64,000 nt of DNA from Lignipirellula cremea (GCF_007751035.1 NZ_CP036433.1:5065001-5129000), one strand, 5' to 3'. Positions 25,558 through 35,291 are shown, counted from the first letter of the stretch. Notes: a model not told the origin generated them from the sequence alone. Numbers and translations are program-made.

Positions 25558-28473
25558 TTACCGGTCGACGATTGCCGCTGCGATCTTCGACAGGACCTGC
25601 AGTTGCTCTTCATACCTTGTTTCTTCGGGGACGGAGGAACCGTCGCGGCCGCTGGGCAGCGAGACGGCTGTTTCCCAGCCGACGTAGATCAGGCTGCCCT
25701 TCCCCAGCGGCAACCGGAGCAGGGTCGCTTTGTCGGGACCGCCGATGATCTTTTCTCCCTGTGTCGCCTTCAGCGGTGACACGTTCCGGTCGTTGATCCA
25801 GTTGGGCGTACGGCCCTGCAGGTGACTGGTCCAGGCGTGTTTCGGCAGGAGCAGTTGCAGCGGGTCGGTCGACAGGCGTTGCGGTTTCTCGCCCGCATGT
25901 TCGACGAGGAAGTTCGTCCCCTCCGCCGTGGCGAATAAGGCCCGGCCGCCCCGGGTGAGCAGCAGCACGCCGCCGCCTTCGAGGTACGCTCGCACCCGTT
26001 TCAGATCGTCGGCCGAGAACTGGTGCGGCTCCATCTTCGCCCGGGCCAGATCGCCCGTGATGACCACGGCGTGGTACTGGGCGTATTCGGTCGTCGGCAG
26101 CCAGGTTTTTTCGAACTCCTCGACCGTGGCTCCCTGTCGTCGCAACACATACGACAACAGCGGCGCGTCGAATGCCGGATAACCTTCCACCATCGCCACC
26201 TTCACTTCGTTCCGGGCGGCAAAGCGTTCGCCCAGCACGGCCGGGTCCTGCAGCACAAAGCCGTCGGGCGACGGCGTGACAGACGGGGCATCGACCGCGA
26301 CGCCATCGACGCGCATCCGGCCGTTGACGCCAACGTCCCAGGCCGTCGATCCCAGCGGAAAGGCGCCGATGTCGGGACGTCCCGCATCCTGGCTGCGGAG
26401 CGGATCTTCCCAGTCGCTGGCCAGGGGAACGCCCGCGTCGATCGCCGGACTCTTGTCCGTCAGCCGCGGATCACACGGCGTGTTCGGAGGATCAAACAGG
26501 GAGAAGTGGACGAAGAGCGGATCGAAGACCAGGTCGTGCGAGGTCCAGCCAGCCGGATACCAGACTTTGCTGGCCTCGAACGCGGCCGACCGGCGAAAGC
26601 GTCCCAGCAAGACTTCGGCCGACGTTGGCGCGCCGTAACACCACTGCAGATTGCCGTCGGCCTGAAAGTCAATCGGCAACGGGACCTTCGAGAGAAGGCC
26701 CGGCGGCTTTGCGTCAGGCGGGGGATTGATCAGGCTGGGGCGGGGCGGTTTCTCTGGATCGAGCAGATCGGCGAGCGGATCGTCTGGTTCTTCCGGTACG
26801 GCAGGCGGCGGATTCTTGTCGACAGGAGGAATCACTGGCGGCAGGACTCCGCCCAGCGAACCGACTTCCTGGACGAGCAGGTTATTCAGGACGCGCCTCT
26901 TGGAGCCTGGCCCCAGGTGCCCGCCCAGGCCGCCGCAGTAGTAATTGCGAAAGGGACCCTCATGCTGCAGGATCGTGTTCTGGTAGATCGCCATCGGCTC
27001 CCACAGCGGGCCGCCATGATCGCCGGCTAGCCGGCCGAACGTACCGATATCGATCGCTTCTTTGATTGGCTGCTGGTACATCACCGGGCTGCGGAGGTCG
27101 AACAGGTTTCGATAAATGCTGACGCCAGCGCCGGTCTGGTAACCGTGTTCGGTCATCCGCTGCCGGCCGTGCCCCACGCCGAACGCAAACACGGTCAGAC
27201 AGCGGGCGAACCGGTTCTGGTAAATTCGCACATTCCCGCCGGGCGTTGTGCCGTCGTACGCGGTGGTCGCCGTGAGAAAGATCCCGTCGTCGCTGACGTT
27301 ATCGACCAGGTTATGGTGAAAGCGGACGTTCCTCACATTTCCAATGAACACGCCGTCGACACAGTCGGTGAACTCGCTATGCGCCAGTTCAAAATCGTGA
27401 TTATCGGAACCGGTTGGCGCCCAACTGCTGGCCGAGAAGATCCGGGCTTCAATCGCGCGATACTTGAGACTCCCACGGTAGGTCCAGGGCGCCGCGATCC
27501 CTCGCAAAGCACAGTTCCACAACCGCAGGCCGGCCGAATCCACCACGCCCATCGCCGCCTGGCCGCCATACGAAGTGACGCCGTCGAACGTGATATTGGT
27601 GCAGCGGGAGACCGACACGGTCGCCGACCGGGAACCGCGTACGACCAGGTCCTGCAGCTGGACGAACCGCGCGCCCTGGAGGGACAAGGGCGATCCGCCC
27701 GCCATGCCGGCGACAATCAACGGCAAGCGGCGAGGGTCGGTTTCGCCGCGATAATTATCCGATTTGAGCGCCAGTTGCGTGGTGTGATCCAGCCGTACAT
27801 GAATGTGGCCTGTTTCCGCATCGTAAAACAAACCGGGCCCGCAATAGATGCCGCTGCCGGCTTCCGTTTTGCCGGCTTCGATTGCGGAGAAGTACTCGTT
27901 GTCCGACCGCAGATCGGTCAGGAACCGGTAGCCATGCAGCGGGACCATCGAATCCGCGAACGCCCCCAGCAGGTTCGTGGTGTCGGCCCGTGCGCCCAGG
28001 TTCGGGTAAGCACGCACGGAGCGGTACTCATGCGGGGCGCCATCGGCAACCGGGGTCCAGGCGTTTTCGGGCTGCAGCAGGAACTCCGGCAAGCCGCCGT
28101 CGATGATGGCCAGTTCGCCAGGCGCCGACCGGAGGGTGATCGGCTGCTCCGCTGTGCCCTGGGCTTCGCAGACGACGTGTTCATGGTAGACGCCGCCGCG
28201 CAGCAGGAGCGTCTGGCCGGGCTGCAGCTGGCGGATGGCGAAGGTAATCGTCCGCCAGGGCTGAGCCTGCTCGCCCGAGGCGGAGTCGTCGCCGGTGGGA
28301 GAAACGTACCGCAGGTCGCCCGACGGCAACGGCCGGCGGGAAGGGACAGGCAAGGGTCGCTGCGGCGGGTGCGACGGGAACTCGACCGCCCTGCCGGGCA
28401 CAGCGACCAGCAAGGCCGCCGCGAAACAGATCGATAGACAGGACAGAGAGAGGTTTCGGCTCGCCAGCATCAT
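25558..28473 (-). CDS. Secreted parallel beta-helix protein with C-terminal amidotransferase-like domain
   Basis: A 971-residue protein with a signal peptide (ending near VPGRAVEF). Residues about 50-480 show the DUF1565/right-handed beta-helix start (YVSPTGDDSASG...PWRTITFAI, GGVYHEH) and many NxxF/NVRxxxN turns (NITFDGV, NVRFHHNLVDNVSDDGIFL), as in polysaccharide lyases and carbohydrate-binding proteins. A Pro-rich linker at about 545-595 is followed, at about 750-960, by a Rossmann-like domain (VKVAMVEGYPAF, HAVVITGDLA, YLEGGGVLLLTRGG, GSLIYVGWE) resembling ThuA/class I glutamine amidotransferase-like folds. The ATG at 28473 has GAGGA about 7 bases upstream. It probably binds or cleaves polysaccharide outside the cell. 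No lyase active site could be assigned. Confidence 0.75.
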   Translation of the reverse strand: MMLASRNLSLSCLSICFAAALLVAVPGRAVEFPSHPPQRPLPVPSRRPLPSGDLRYVSPTGDDSASGEQAQPWRTITFAIRQLQPGQTLLLRGGVYHEHVVCEAQGTAEQPITLRSAPGELAIIDGGLPEFLLQPENAWTPVADGAPHEYRSVRAYPNLGARADTTNLLGAFADSMVPLHGYRFLTDLRSDNEYFSAIEAGKTEAGSGIYCGPGLFYDAETGHIHVRLDHTTQLALKSDNYRGETDPRRLPLIVAGMAGGSPLSLQGARFVQLQDLVVRGSRSATVSVSRCTNITFDGVTSYGGQAAMGVVDSAGLRLWNCALRGIAAPWTYRGSLKYRAIEARIFSASSWAPTGSDNHDFELAHSEFTDCVDGVFIGNVRNVRFHHNLVDNVSDDGIFLTATTAYDGTTPGGNVRIYQNRFARCLTVFAFGVGHGRQRMTEHGYQTGAGVSIYRNLFDLRSPVMYQQPIKEAIDIGTFGRLAGDHGGPLWEPMAIYQNTILQHEGPFRNYYCGGLGGHLGPGSKRRVLNNLLVQEVGSLGGVLPPVIPPVDKNPPPAVPEEPDDPLADLLDPEKPPRPSLINPPPDAKPPGLLSKVPLPIDFQADGNLQWCYGAPTSAEVLLGRFRRSAAFEASKVWYPAGWTSHDLVFDPLFVHFSLFDPPNTPCDPRLTDKSPAIDAGVPLASDWEDPLRSQDAGRPDIGAFPLGSTAWDVGVNGRMRVDGVAVDAPSVTPSPDGFVLQDPAVLGERFAARNEVKVAMVEGYPAFDAPLLSYVLRRQGATVEEFEKTWLPTTEYAQYHAVVITGDLARAKMEPHQFSADDLKRVRAYLEGGGVLLLTRGGRALFATAEGTNFLVEHAGEKPQRLSTDPLQLLLPKHAWTSHLQGRTPNWINDRNVSPLKATQGEKIIGGPDKATLLRLPLGKGSLIYVGWETAVSLPSGRDGSSVPEETRYEEQLQVLSKIAAAIVDR

Positions 28474-28665
28474 CGTACTTCCTCAAAAAACGGTCGGGCC
28501 AGCAGCGACGCAGGCCCGTCAAAGACCGATCCGTCGCGCCAAAAAGCCACCGCGGGAAGCGATGAGTTTAGACAATGGAACAAGCCAAAGATAGCTTTTG
28601 CGCCGTCGGTATCAGGACGACCCTCCCGCACGCCCACGACGCCGTTTCGACCCAGCAGCGTTCCG

Positions 28666-28965
28666 CTATACCGATTCGGAAACGCGGGGGCGGTTGTCCC
28701 AGGCGCTGAGGATCAGCATTTCGGGCGACCACTTCTTTTTTGCCGCCTCGCGCTGCAGCTGGGAGAGCGAAAGCAGGGCTTCGGCCGCTTTGACTTTACC
28801 GCGGTAAGTCCGCGGCTCCTTGCGGGTGTCGCAGCCTAATCGAAAGCAGTGGCGCCCACTGGGCTCCTTCATACCGACAATCTCGCCGATCCGTTTTCGG
28901 CGATAGAACACGCCCCAGCCTTCCGCCTCTTCTTGAAACTCAAATCCGCCTTCTTTAACTTTCAT
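28666..28965 (-). CDS. Small conserved-looking basic protein, unknown function
   Basis: A 99-residue cytoplasmic protein, MKVKEGGFEF... to ...RPRVSESV. The frame is open back to 29034, but GGAG lies 9 bases before the ATG at 28965, which is therefore preferred. It has no signal or membrane helix. The middle (GWGVFYRRKRIGEIVG, then HCFRLGCDTRKEPRTYRG) looks like a small beta-sheet domain, and the end is a charged helix (KAAEALLSLSQLQREAAKKKW). No known family is recognised. It is divergent from the cysteine desulfurase gene. The codon pattern and ribosome site support a real gene. Confidence 0.6.
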   Translation of the reverse strand: MKVKEGGFEFQEEAEGWGVFYRRKRIGEIVGMKEPSGRHCFRLGCDTRKEPRTYRGKVKAAEALLSLSQLQREAAKKKWSPEMLILSAWDNRPRVSESV

Positions 28966-29050
28966 GCAATTTGCTCCGATGAGAACGACCCGCTCTTGCC
29001 ACGGGACGCGATCCTCCAGAAAGGACGCAGCCAACGGCTGCCGCTTCCCC

Positions 29051-29059
29051 TGTTATAAT
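29051..29059 (+). promoter_or_regulatory. Extended -10 promoter (TGTTATAAT)
   Basis: A perfect TATAAT (29054-29059) is preceded by TG at the extended -10 position. No good -35 is seen 17 bases upstream, which is usual for extended -10 promoters. It lies about 165 bp before the cysteine desulfurase start and between divergent genes, so it would give a long leader. Confidence 0.4.
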
Positions 29060-29225
29060 GTCTGAAACGTGTCACTGCGACAGGGAGTGGTCCAAGGGCG
29101 CGATCCAAACCGTCCCCGCAGAAATCGCCGGGCCAATCGCGGCGATGTCGGTTTGACCTGCTGGCAGCGCCGGGCGACAATGGCGGATGCCTTCTGTCCC
29201 CCCTCCTTTCCGCCGCCTTCCGCCG

Positions 29226-30392
29226 ATGCCTGACCGGATTTACCTGGACAACGCCGCCACCAGCTGGCCCAAACCCGAAGCCGTTTACCATGCGGCCGAT
29301 CATTTCCTGCGGGAACTCGGCGCGCCGGCCGGACGCGGGGCGTATCGTGAAGCGGGCGAGTCAGAGCGGTTATTGCGGGACACACGCAGCCGCCTGGCGA
29401 AACTCCTGGGAGCGGCCGGGCCGGAACGGATTATCTGGACGCTCAATGGCACCGACGCTTTGAACCTGGCCCTGCATGGGCTGCTCGCGGGCGGCGGTCA
29501 TGTGGTGACGAGCGTGGCCGAGCACAACTCGGTGCTTCGCCCTTTGCACGCTCTGGCGGAAACCGCTGGCGTGGAGTTCGACTGTGCGCCGGTCGATGCG
29601 GAAGGACGGGTCGACCCGGACGATATCCGCGCGGCGATTCGACCAGATACAAAGCTCGTCGTCCTCACCCAGGCGTCGAATGTGACGGGCGCCGTGCAGC
29701 CGTGCGCCGAAGTCGGCCGTATCGCGCGTGAGCAGGGCGTGCTGTTCGTGGTCGATGCGGCCCAGTCGCTGGGCCGGATGCCAGTCGACGTCGGCCAGCT
29801 GTCGGCCGATCTGGTCGCCGCGCCGGGACACAAGGGACTGTTCGGTCCGCTGGGCACGGGCTTTTTATATGTTGGCCCCGGCGTCGAATCGCAGCTAGCC
29901 AGCGTTCGCCAGGGCGGCACGGGTACGCACTCTGACGAGGATCGCCAGCCGACCGAACTGCCGGAAAAGTATGAGTCGGGCAACCTGAATATGGCGGGCA
30001 TCGCGGGGCTGCACGCGGGGCTCGTCTATCTGCAGGAACGCGGGATCGACGCAATCGAACAGCATGAACGGGCCTTGATCGAACGGCTGTTGGACGGCCT
30101 GACGGCGATCGAAGGGGTGACCTTGTACGGGCCGCCCGCGGATGGGCCACGGGTGGCGGTCGTCAGTTTTAACCTGGCCGGTTATGACTCTCGCGAAGTC
30201 GCGGGCATGCTCGACAGTGCTTACTCCCTGCAGTGTCGGGCCGGTATCCACTGCGCTCCGCGGATGCACGGGGCGCTCGGTACGCTATCAACCGGCGGGG
30301 CCGTACGTTTCTCGCCGGGACTGTTCAATACGATCGAGCAGATCGACACGGCTGTCGCCGCGGTCGCCGAACTGGCTGACAGCAGTTTTTAA
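29226..30392 (+). CDS. Cysteine desulfurase family protein (class V aminotransferase fold)
   Basis: A 388-residue PLP enzyme. The start YLDNAATSWPKP is typical of the IscS/CsdA-related group. The PLP-binding Asp-Ala-Ala-Gln is at VVDAAQS, the Schiff-base lysine is Lys203 (APGHKG), and a possible catalytic cysteine lies in LQCRAGIHCAP near the C-terminus. It would release sulfur from cysteine for Fe-S clusters or thio-modification, or act on a related substrate. The frame is open from 29187; ATG 29226 is chosen because the family begins a few residues before YLDNAA. No scaffold protein (IscU/SufU) is adjacent. The fold is certain; the physiological role is inferred. Confidence 0.88.
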   Translation: MPDRIYLDNAATSWPKPEAVYHAADHFLRELGAPAGRGAYREAGESERLLRDTRSRLAKLLGAAGPERIIWTLNGTDALNLALHGLLAGGGHVVTSVAEHNSVLRPLHALAETAGVEFDCAPVDAEGRVDPDDIRAAIRPDTKLVVLTQASNVTGAVQPCAEVGRIAREQGVLFVVDAAQSLGRMPVDVGQLSADLVAAPGHKGLFGPLGTGFLYVGPGVESQLASVRQGGTGTHSDEDRQPTELPEKYESGNLNMAGIAGLHAGLVYLQERGIDAIEQHERALIERLLDGLTAIEGVTLYGPPADGPRVAVVSFNLAGYDSREVAGMLDSAYSLQCRAGIHCAPRMHGALGTLSTGGAVRFSPGLFNTIEQIDTAVAAVAELADSSF

Positions 30393-30434
30393 TCGCTACT
30401 CGTCGTCTGTGCGACCCGAGAGAAAGGAACACAC

Positions 30435-32048
30435 GTGCATCGTCGTCATTTTCTTCAGGCGGCCGGCGCAGCCAGCATCAGCAGCCTGGCCCTGGCTCCG
30501 CGGTCGATCGCGGTTGCGGCGGAAGCCAAACACGCCGCCGGCACAGGCAGCTCTTTTGATCCTTCACGCACCTGGCATTTTTTCGATCGCTGGCCGTTCG
30601 ATCAACTCGACAATCTGCAGCTGCGCCAGGGAGAGCCGGTGTGGCAGCGGGACGCGGTTTACCAGGAGCCGTTCATCGGTTCGCTGTCCGCCTGGCCGAC
30701 CGTGTACCGCGATGAGGCTTCCGGCCGCTGGCGGATGCTCTACTCGGCCGACTGGAAGCCGTACGCGCTGATGGTCGCCGACAGTCCCGACGGCCGCAAC
30801 TGGAGTCCCCTGCCGCAGCCCGACATCCAGCCGGCTGGCGGCAAAAAGGCGCCGCATCATCTGTTTACGCTGCCCGGCGGCAGCGGAGGCGGCGTGTACC
30901 GCGATCCGCAAGCGCTTACGGAAGCGGGCGACGGGTTTCCCTTCAAAGCGTACGTCCATCAGCAGGGATCGCCGGTGGTTGAGCGGGCGCTGGCAGACCC
31001 GCGGCATCGCTGGCATGAAGCAGCGAAACGCGACCCGAAAGCGCGTTATTTCAACCAGGAGCTCACGCTGGTATCCCGCGATGGCCTGCACTGGGAGTCA
31101 CGCTACGATCTGTGCTGGTCGATGCCGGACTGGCACCCGGAACCGCCCCTGTTTGGCTACTATAATCAACGGCAGAAGCGACACATGATGACCGTTCGTC
31201 CCGGCTGGGGCGACCGCCGGGTGTGCCTGCAGTCGACGACCGACTTTCGCGACTGGTCAGGGCCGGAACTGCTACTGCAGCCTGACCTGCTTGATACGGA
31301 ACTGATCGAACATTACGGTATGCCGGTTTTTCCGTATGGCGATGGGTACGTCGGCCTGCTCTGGATTTTCCATTGCCACTCCACCGCTCCGGTCCGCGGG
31401 TTCAATCGGTTTGTCGGACCGATCGATTGCCAGCTGGCTTTGAGCCGCGACGGGAGTCGGTTCACGCGCGGCCTGCGCGAACCGTTCGTGCCGGTGAACG
31501 GGCAGGGCGAACCGGGTTGCGGGGCGATCCAGCCTTCCTGTCTGGTGGAGACTGAGGAAGAGATCCGTATCTATTCCGCGGCGACAAAACTGCAGCACGG
31601 CAAAGGCAGCGAAGCCCGTTCTCGCGGCATGACCGACAACGCCTCGATCCTGCTGCACACGCTTCGCAAGGACGGCCTGATGCACCTTCGCAACCAGGGC
31701 GACTGGGGCCGCTTCCTGACCAAACCGCTCACGCTGTTGTCGCCGCAACTCACCATGAACGCGGCGGCCCTGCTGGGCGAGGTGCAATACCAGCTGACCG
31801 ATCTCGATGGGAAACCGGTGGCCGGCTTCACGTTGGAGGAGTGCGCGCCCCTGGCCAGCGACGAGGCTCTTGCCTTTCCGCTGCGCTGGAAGACGGGCCG
31901 GCTGGAGGATCTGCTGGGCCGCATCGTCCGGCTGGAAGTTCGCCTGCGGCAGGCGGATCTGTTCGCCTTTCGCGGGAACTTCCACTTCCTCGACGCCCAG
32001 GACCGCTGGCTGCTGGAAGACGGCCAGCCGATCGTTACCGACGGTTGA
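30435..32048 (+). CDS. Secreted GH43/GH32-like five-bladed propeller protein
   Basis: A 537-residue protein starting at GTG 30435 with AAAGGA about 7 bases upstream. The N-terminus MHRRHFLQAAGAASISS is a Tat-like signal (RRHFLQ). The body has repeated Trp/Asp motifs such as WPTVYRDEASGRWRMLYSA, VADSPDGRNW, LVSRDGLHWE and LALSRDGSRF, typical of GH43/GH32/DUF-type five-bladed propellers in planctomycetes. A clear catalytic triad could not be assigned, so it may be a non-catalytic or divergent glycosidase. It is 42 bp after the desulfurase gene and convergent with a DUF1501 gene (10 bp between stops). Confidence 0.7.
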   Translation: MHRRHFLQAAGAASISSLALAPRSIAVAAEAKHAAGTGSSFDPSRTWHFFDRWPFDQLDNLQLRQGEPVWQRDAVYQEPFIGSLSAWPTVYRDEASGRWRMLYSADWKPYALMVADSPDGRNWSPLPQPDIQPAGGKKAPHHLFTLPGGSGGGVYRDPQALTEAGDGFPFKAYVHQQGSPVVERALADPRHRWHEAAKRDPKARYFNQELTLVSRDGLHWESRYDLCWSMPDWHPEPPLFGYYNQRQKRHMMTVRPGWGDRRVCLQSTTDFRDWSGPELLLQPDLLDTELIEHYGMPVFPYGDGYVGLLWIFHCHSTAPVRGFNRFVGPIDCQLALSRDGSRFTRGLREPFVPVNGQGEPGCGAIQPSCLVETEEEIRIYSAATKLQHGKGSEARSRGMTDNASILLHTLRKDGLMHLRNQGDWGRFLTKPLTLLSPQLTMNAAALLGEVQYQLTDLDGKPVAGFTLEECAPLASDEALAFPLRWKTGRLEDLLGRIVRLEVRLRQADLFAFRGNFHFLDAQDRWLLEDGQPIVTDG

Positions 32049-32058
32049 TCGTCAGTCG

Positions 32059-33492
32059 TTAAAGCAGTTCCGAGATCGGTTCGCCATAGGGCAGGATTGG
32101 CATGGGGCGGCCGGCCATGTTGGGGAAGGACTGCGTGTAGTCGATTCCCAGATGGCGATAGACGGTGGCCCAGAGATCGTTCGGCGTGAGCGGCCGATCC
32201 TGCGGGTGTTCCCCTTTGGCGTTGGTCGAGCCAATCACCTGACCGGTGCGCATGCCGCCGCCGGCGACCAGCATCGACATCGCCTGCGGCCAGTGGTCCC
32301 GGCCGGGCTGCATCACGCCGGAACGGGAGCCGACGCCGTACGAAATGCGGGGCGTGCGGCCGAATTCGCCCGTCACGACCAGCAGCACGCGCTTGTCCAG
32401 GCCGCGGTTGTACAGGTCTTCCACCAGCGCCGTGATCGCCTGGTCGTAGATCGGCAGGCGGACCAGGGCGTCGTTGAAGATATGCCCGTTCACGGCGTGC
32501 GAGTCCCAGTTAAAGACGCCGTCTTTCGGGTAACGGATCGGCGACACGTGGGCGTTCTCCATCACGACCGTGACAAAGCTGCTGCCGGCTTCAACCAGCC
32601 GGCGAGCCAGCAGGGCGCGAAAGCCCCAGGCGTGCCGGCCGTAGCGGTCTTTCAGTTCATCCGACTCCTGCGACAGGTCAAACGCGTTCCGCATTTGCGG
32701 GCTCAGCAGCAGGTCGATCGCTTCGGCGCTGTACTTGTCCATCGCGTCGAGGGCGCCTGTGTTGTCGACCTGTCGCCGCATGCGATCAAGGCTACTGAGC
32801 AGTTGGGCTCGATCCTCCAGCCGCAGGGCGACGCTTTCTTCCATCGCCAGATCCTGGACCTTGAACTTCGCATCGGACGGATCGCCGGTGAAGGTGTACG
32901 GCGTGTAGGCCGATCCCAGGTAGGCTGCGCCAAAACTGAACGCGTCGACGTTGGCGTTGTTGCGGGAGGAGCCGCAAATATAGTTCGGCACGCCGGTCCG
33001 GCGGTTGGCTCGCACCTTGGCGACCACCGAGCCAGCCATCGGAAAGTCGTTGACGAATCCGGTCGGCTCCAGCGGATCACGGCCGGTCAGGAACCGCTTG
33101 TGGCCGCCGCCATGGTCAGAAAATTCATGGGCGACCGAGCGGATGATATTGTATTTGTCCGCGATCTGGGCGTGACGGGGCATCAGCTCGCAAACGTCGA
33201 TGCCGGCGACGTTCGTCGCAATGGGACGGAACGGACCGCGATACTCGGCCGGGGCGTCCGGCTTCATATCGTACATCTCCATGTGCGGCGGCCCGCCCGG
33301 CAGCCAGACGAAAATGATGGCCGTATCGTCGTCTTTCCCAGCCGGCTGGCGAGCAGCCGCTTCCGCGCGCAATCGCAGCAGGTCCGCCAGTCCCAATCCA
33401 CCCAGCCCCAGTGAGCCGGCAGTTAAAAAGGAACGGCGAGAAAGCGGGCCCGAACAGCGGGGAAAAGGTCGCGACATGGAAAGCATCCGCAC
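32059..33492 (-). CDS. DUF1501 protein with Tat signal
   Basis: A 477-residue member of DUF1501, a sulfatase-superfamily-like family expanded in planctomycetes. A twin-arginine signal (LSRRSFLTAGSLGLGGLGLADLL) precedes the domain. Typical DUF1501 blocks follow: AIIFVWLPGGPPHMEMYD, NIIRSVAH, VLLVVTGEFGRTPRI, GRDHWPQAMSMLVAGGG and a final NDLWATVYRHLGID. The start could be GTG 33492 (GGGGGAA about 5 bases upstream) or ATG 33477 (MSRPFPR); 33492 is kept. These proteins are often paired with DUF1549/DUF1553 cytochromes, but none is adjacent here. It is exported folded; the reaction is unknown. Confidence 0.88.
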   Translation of the reverse strand: MRMLSMSRPFPRCSGPLSRRSFLTAGSLGLGGLGLADLLRLRAEAAARQPAGKDDDTAIIFVWLPGGPPHMEMYDMKPDAPAEYRGPFRPIATNVAGIDVCELMPRHAQIADKYNIIRSVAHEFSDHGGGHKRFLTGRDPLEPTGFVNDFPMAGSVVAKVRANRRTGVPNYICGSSRNNANVDAFSFGAAYLGSAYTPYTFTGDPSDAKFKVQDLAMEESVALRLEDRAQLLSSLDRMRRQVDNTGALDAMDKYSAEAIDLLLSPQMRNAFDLSQESDELKDRYGRHAWGFRALLARRLVEAGSSFVTVVMENAHVSPIRYPKDGVFNWDSHAVNGHIFNDALVRLPIYDQAITALVEDLYNRGLDKRVLLVVTGEFGRTPRISYGVGSRSGVMQPGRDHWPQAMSMLVAGGGMRTGQVIGSTNAKGEHPQDRPLTPNDLWATVYRHLGIDYTQSFPNMAGRPMPILPYGEPISELL

Positions 33493-33843
33493 AAGGATTC
33501 CCCCGGAAAGCCGCCAGGCTGTTTCCAGGGCTGAAAGTCCAAACCATTCGTAGTCAGTTTAACGCGCCCGTCGATCAGGCGAGGAGCGGGTGGGCGTTAC
33601 GCATCAGTATACACCAATGCCTTGACATAAGGCTACGACAGCCGCCGGGCCAGGTCCAGAGGGAATCGGCAGGCGGAGTGAGTAAATTGCGGGGGAGTTT
33701 GGGCGGCCTGCTGCGGGTTCGCCAGGCGGTCCTTCGTGGTTTAGAATTCGACCATCCGGCTGGAGGGGAAAATGGATGGCCGCGCGAGCAACGCCGTCCT
33801 TTGCTTGCCGCCAGGCTGGAATCGCGAAACAAGGAGCAGGCAG
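33493..33843. other. Divergent intergenic region, no gene recognised
   Basis: These 351 bp separate the DUF1501 gene from a small membrane-protein gene. A TTGACA occurs at 33622-33627, but no TATAAT-like hexamer lies at the right distance. No RNA gene, repeat or coding frame was recognised. Confidence 0.4.
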
Positions 33844-34158
33844 ATGTGGACGCGGGTTGTTGTGAACGGTTTCAACGTCATGGGTTTGACCCTCGTCCTG
33901 GGGCTGACATTGTTGTCCACTCTCATCATGACTTACGTGGATCCGGTGTCGTACCGTCTGGCCAGAGTGTTGATGCTTGGCGCCGTGATCCTGGTCATGA
34001 TCTTGGATTTGTGGTGGCGATACCGGGAGGAACCGCGGTTCTCGAAGTGGCGATTTGTTTCGCCCCACACAGGCGGCTCGATACTGTTTATTCCAGTGTG
34101 GATTTTGCCGCTGGTATTTCTGGTGCTGGCCGTCTGCCTGGTGTTGACCAAACGTTAA
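33844..34158 (+). CDS. Small three-helix membrane protein, unknown function
   Basis: A 104-residue protein, MWTRVVVNGF... to ...LVLTKR. AGGAG lies 7 bases before the ATG at 33844; the frame extends upstream to 33772 but without a ribosome site. Three hydrophobic segments are visible: VMGLTLVLGLTLLSTLIMTYV, VLMLGAVILVMILDLWW and LFIPVWILPLVFLVLAVCLVL. A charged loop (RYREEPRFSKW) lies between helices 2 and 3. No family is recognised. It lies 61 bp before an ADP-ribosylglycohydrolase gene on the same strand and may be co-transcribed with it. Confidence 0.65.
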   Translation: MWTRVVVNGFNVMGLTLVLGLTLLSTLIMTYVDPVSYRLARVLMLGAVILVMILDLWWRYREEPRFSKWRFVSPHTGGSILFIPVWILPLVFLVLAVCLVLTKR

Positions 34159-34219
34159 TGCATGGCGACTGTTATCGGGCGGCGTCGCCTGCCCCAAGCC
34201 TTCCCCAGCGAGTTGAGCG

Positions 34220-35104
34220 ATGACTTTGTCGCTCCCTGATCGAATTCTCGGCTGCCTGCTGGGCGGCGCCCTGGGCGATGCGATCGGCGCGCACTATGAA
34301 GGCGACCCTCCGCCTGAGTCGTATACGATGCCGACCGATCTGCAGGTGACCGACGATACGCAGCTGACGCTGGCCACGTGTGAAGCGATCGTTGCAGTCG
34401 GCGAAGTGGAGCCCGCGTCGATTGCCGCGAGTTTCCTGCAGTGGTTTCGATCGCGGCGATTAAACGGCCTGGGCTCCAGCACGCTCAAGGCTCTGATTGA
34501 ACTGGATGCAGGCGGCCACTGGGCGCTGGTCGGCGCGACGGGCGAACGCTCGGCCGGGAACGGAGCGGCGATGCGGATTGCTCCCCTGGCATTCTTTCTG
34601 GATCCGGAACTCGATGCGGATCGCCAGACCTTGCGGGACGTCTGCCGGATTACCCACCGGAACGACGAGGCGTACTGCGGGGCATTGGCCATCGTGAGCA
34701 CGCTGCATCACGTGCTGTCGGGCGGCCGCCTGGACGAAGCCGTCTGGCCGATGCTGGCGGGATCGCTGCCTGACTCGCGGGTGCGTGATCGCGTGCTCAC
34801 GTTTCTACCCGGGGCGATGACCGTGGCTGAGTATGCGGTGCGCTTCGGCGCGTCCGGCTATGTCGTGGATTCGGCGCCGCTGGCGATCCTGGCTGCGACC
34901 CAGGCGACCAGCCTGGAGCAGGCGTTCGAACAGCTGGTGCGATGCGGCGGCGATACCGATACGAATGCGTCCCTGCTGGGCCAGCTTTACGGAGCGGCCA
35001 ACGGGGAAGGCGGACTGCCGCCAGCTGGCGTTGCACGGATCGATGCGGTCGAACAGGTCCGACAGACGGCCGCCAGTCTGGCTCGGGTTGCTGCTGCAGA
35101 ATAG
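34220..35104 (+). CDS. ADP-ribosylglycohydrolase (DraG/ARH family)
   Basis: A 294-residue cytoplasmic enzyme of the DraG family, which removes ADP-ribose from proteins or small molecules using two magnesium ions. The start ILGCLLGGALGDAIGAHYEG is the family N-terminus. Metal-binding motifs are VTDDTQLT (near 45), GNGAAMRIAPLAF (near 115) and the C-terminal GGDTDTNAS (near 245). The catalytic-site acidic residues appear complete. ATG 34220 follows a weak site (GAG). No ADP-ribosyltransferase gene is nearby in the window, so the target is unknown. Confidence 0.9.
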   Translation: MTLSLPDRILGCLLGGALGDAIGAHYEGDPPPESYTMPTDLQVTDDTQLTLATCEAIVAVGEVEPASIAASFLQWFRSRRLNGLGSSTLKALIELDAGGHWALVGATGERSAGNGAAMRIAPLAFFLDPELDADRQTLRDVCRITHRNDEAYCGALAIVSTLHHVLSGGRLDEAVWPMLAGSLPDSRVRDRVLTFLPGAMTVAEYAVRFGASGYVVDSAPLAILAATQATSLEQAFEQLVRCGGDTDTNASLLGQLYGAANGEGGLPPAGVARIDAVEQVRQTAASLARVAAAE

Positions 35105-35291
35105 CCGTGTCGACGCGCCAGGAGATTCCCGCGGAAAAAACAGGCGAATTACTCGCCTCGGTGTGGGAGATAAGTACAATTGGGGAAATTGTATCCCTGC
35201 CCTATTCGACGAAGTGGCGACTAAAAACGGTCGCATTCCCCTCAGTTGACTTCGCCGCAGTTGTTTTGATTCCTTGTGGAGAGCATTGGTA

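Noticed and set aside
31807-33414. Plus-strand open frame of about 535 codons across the GH43-like/DUF1501 junction
   Set aside because: It overlaps the end of one real gene in another frame and is antisense to the DUF1501 gene, whose Tat signal and domain blocks are clear.
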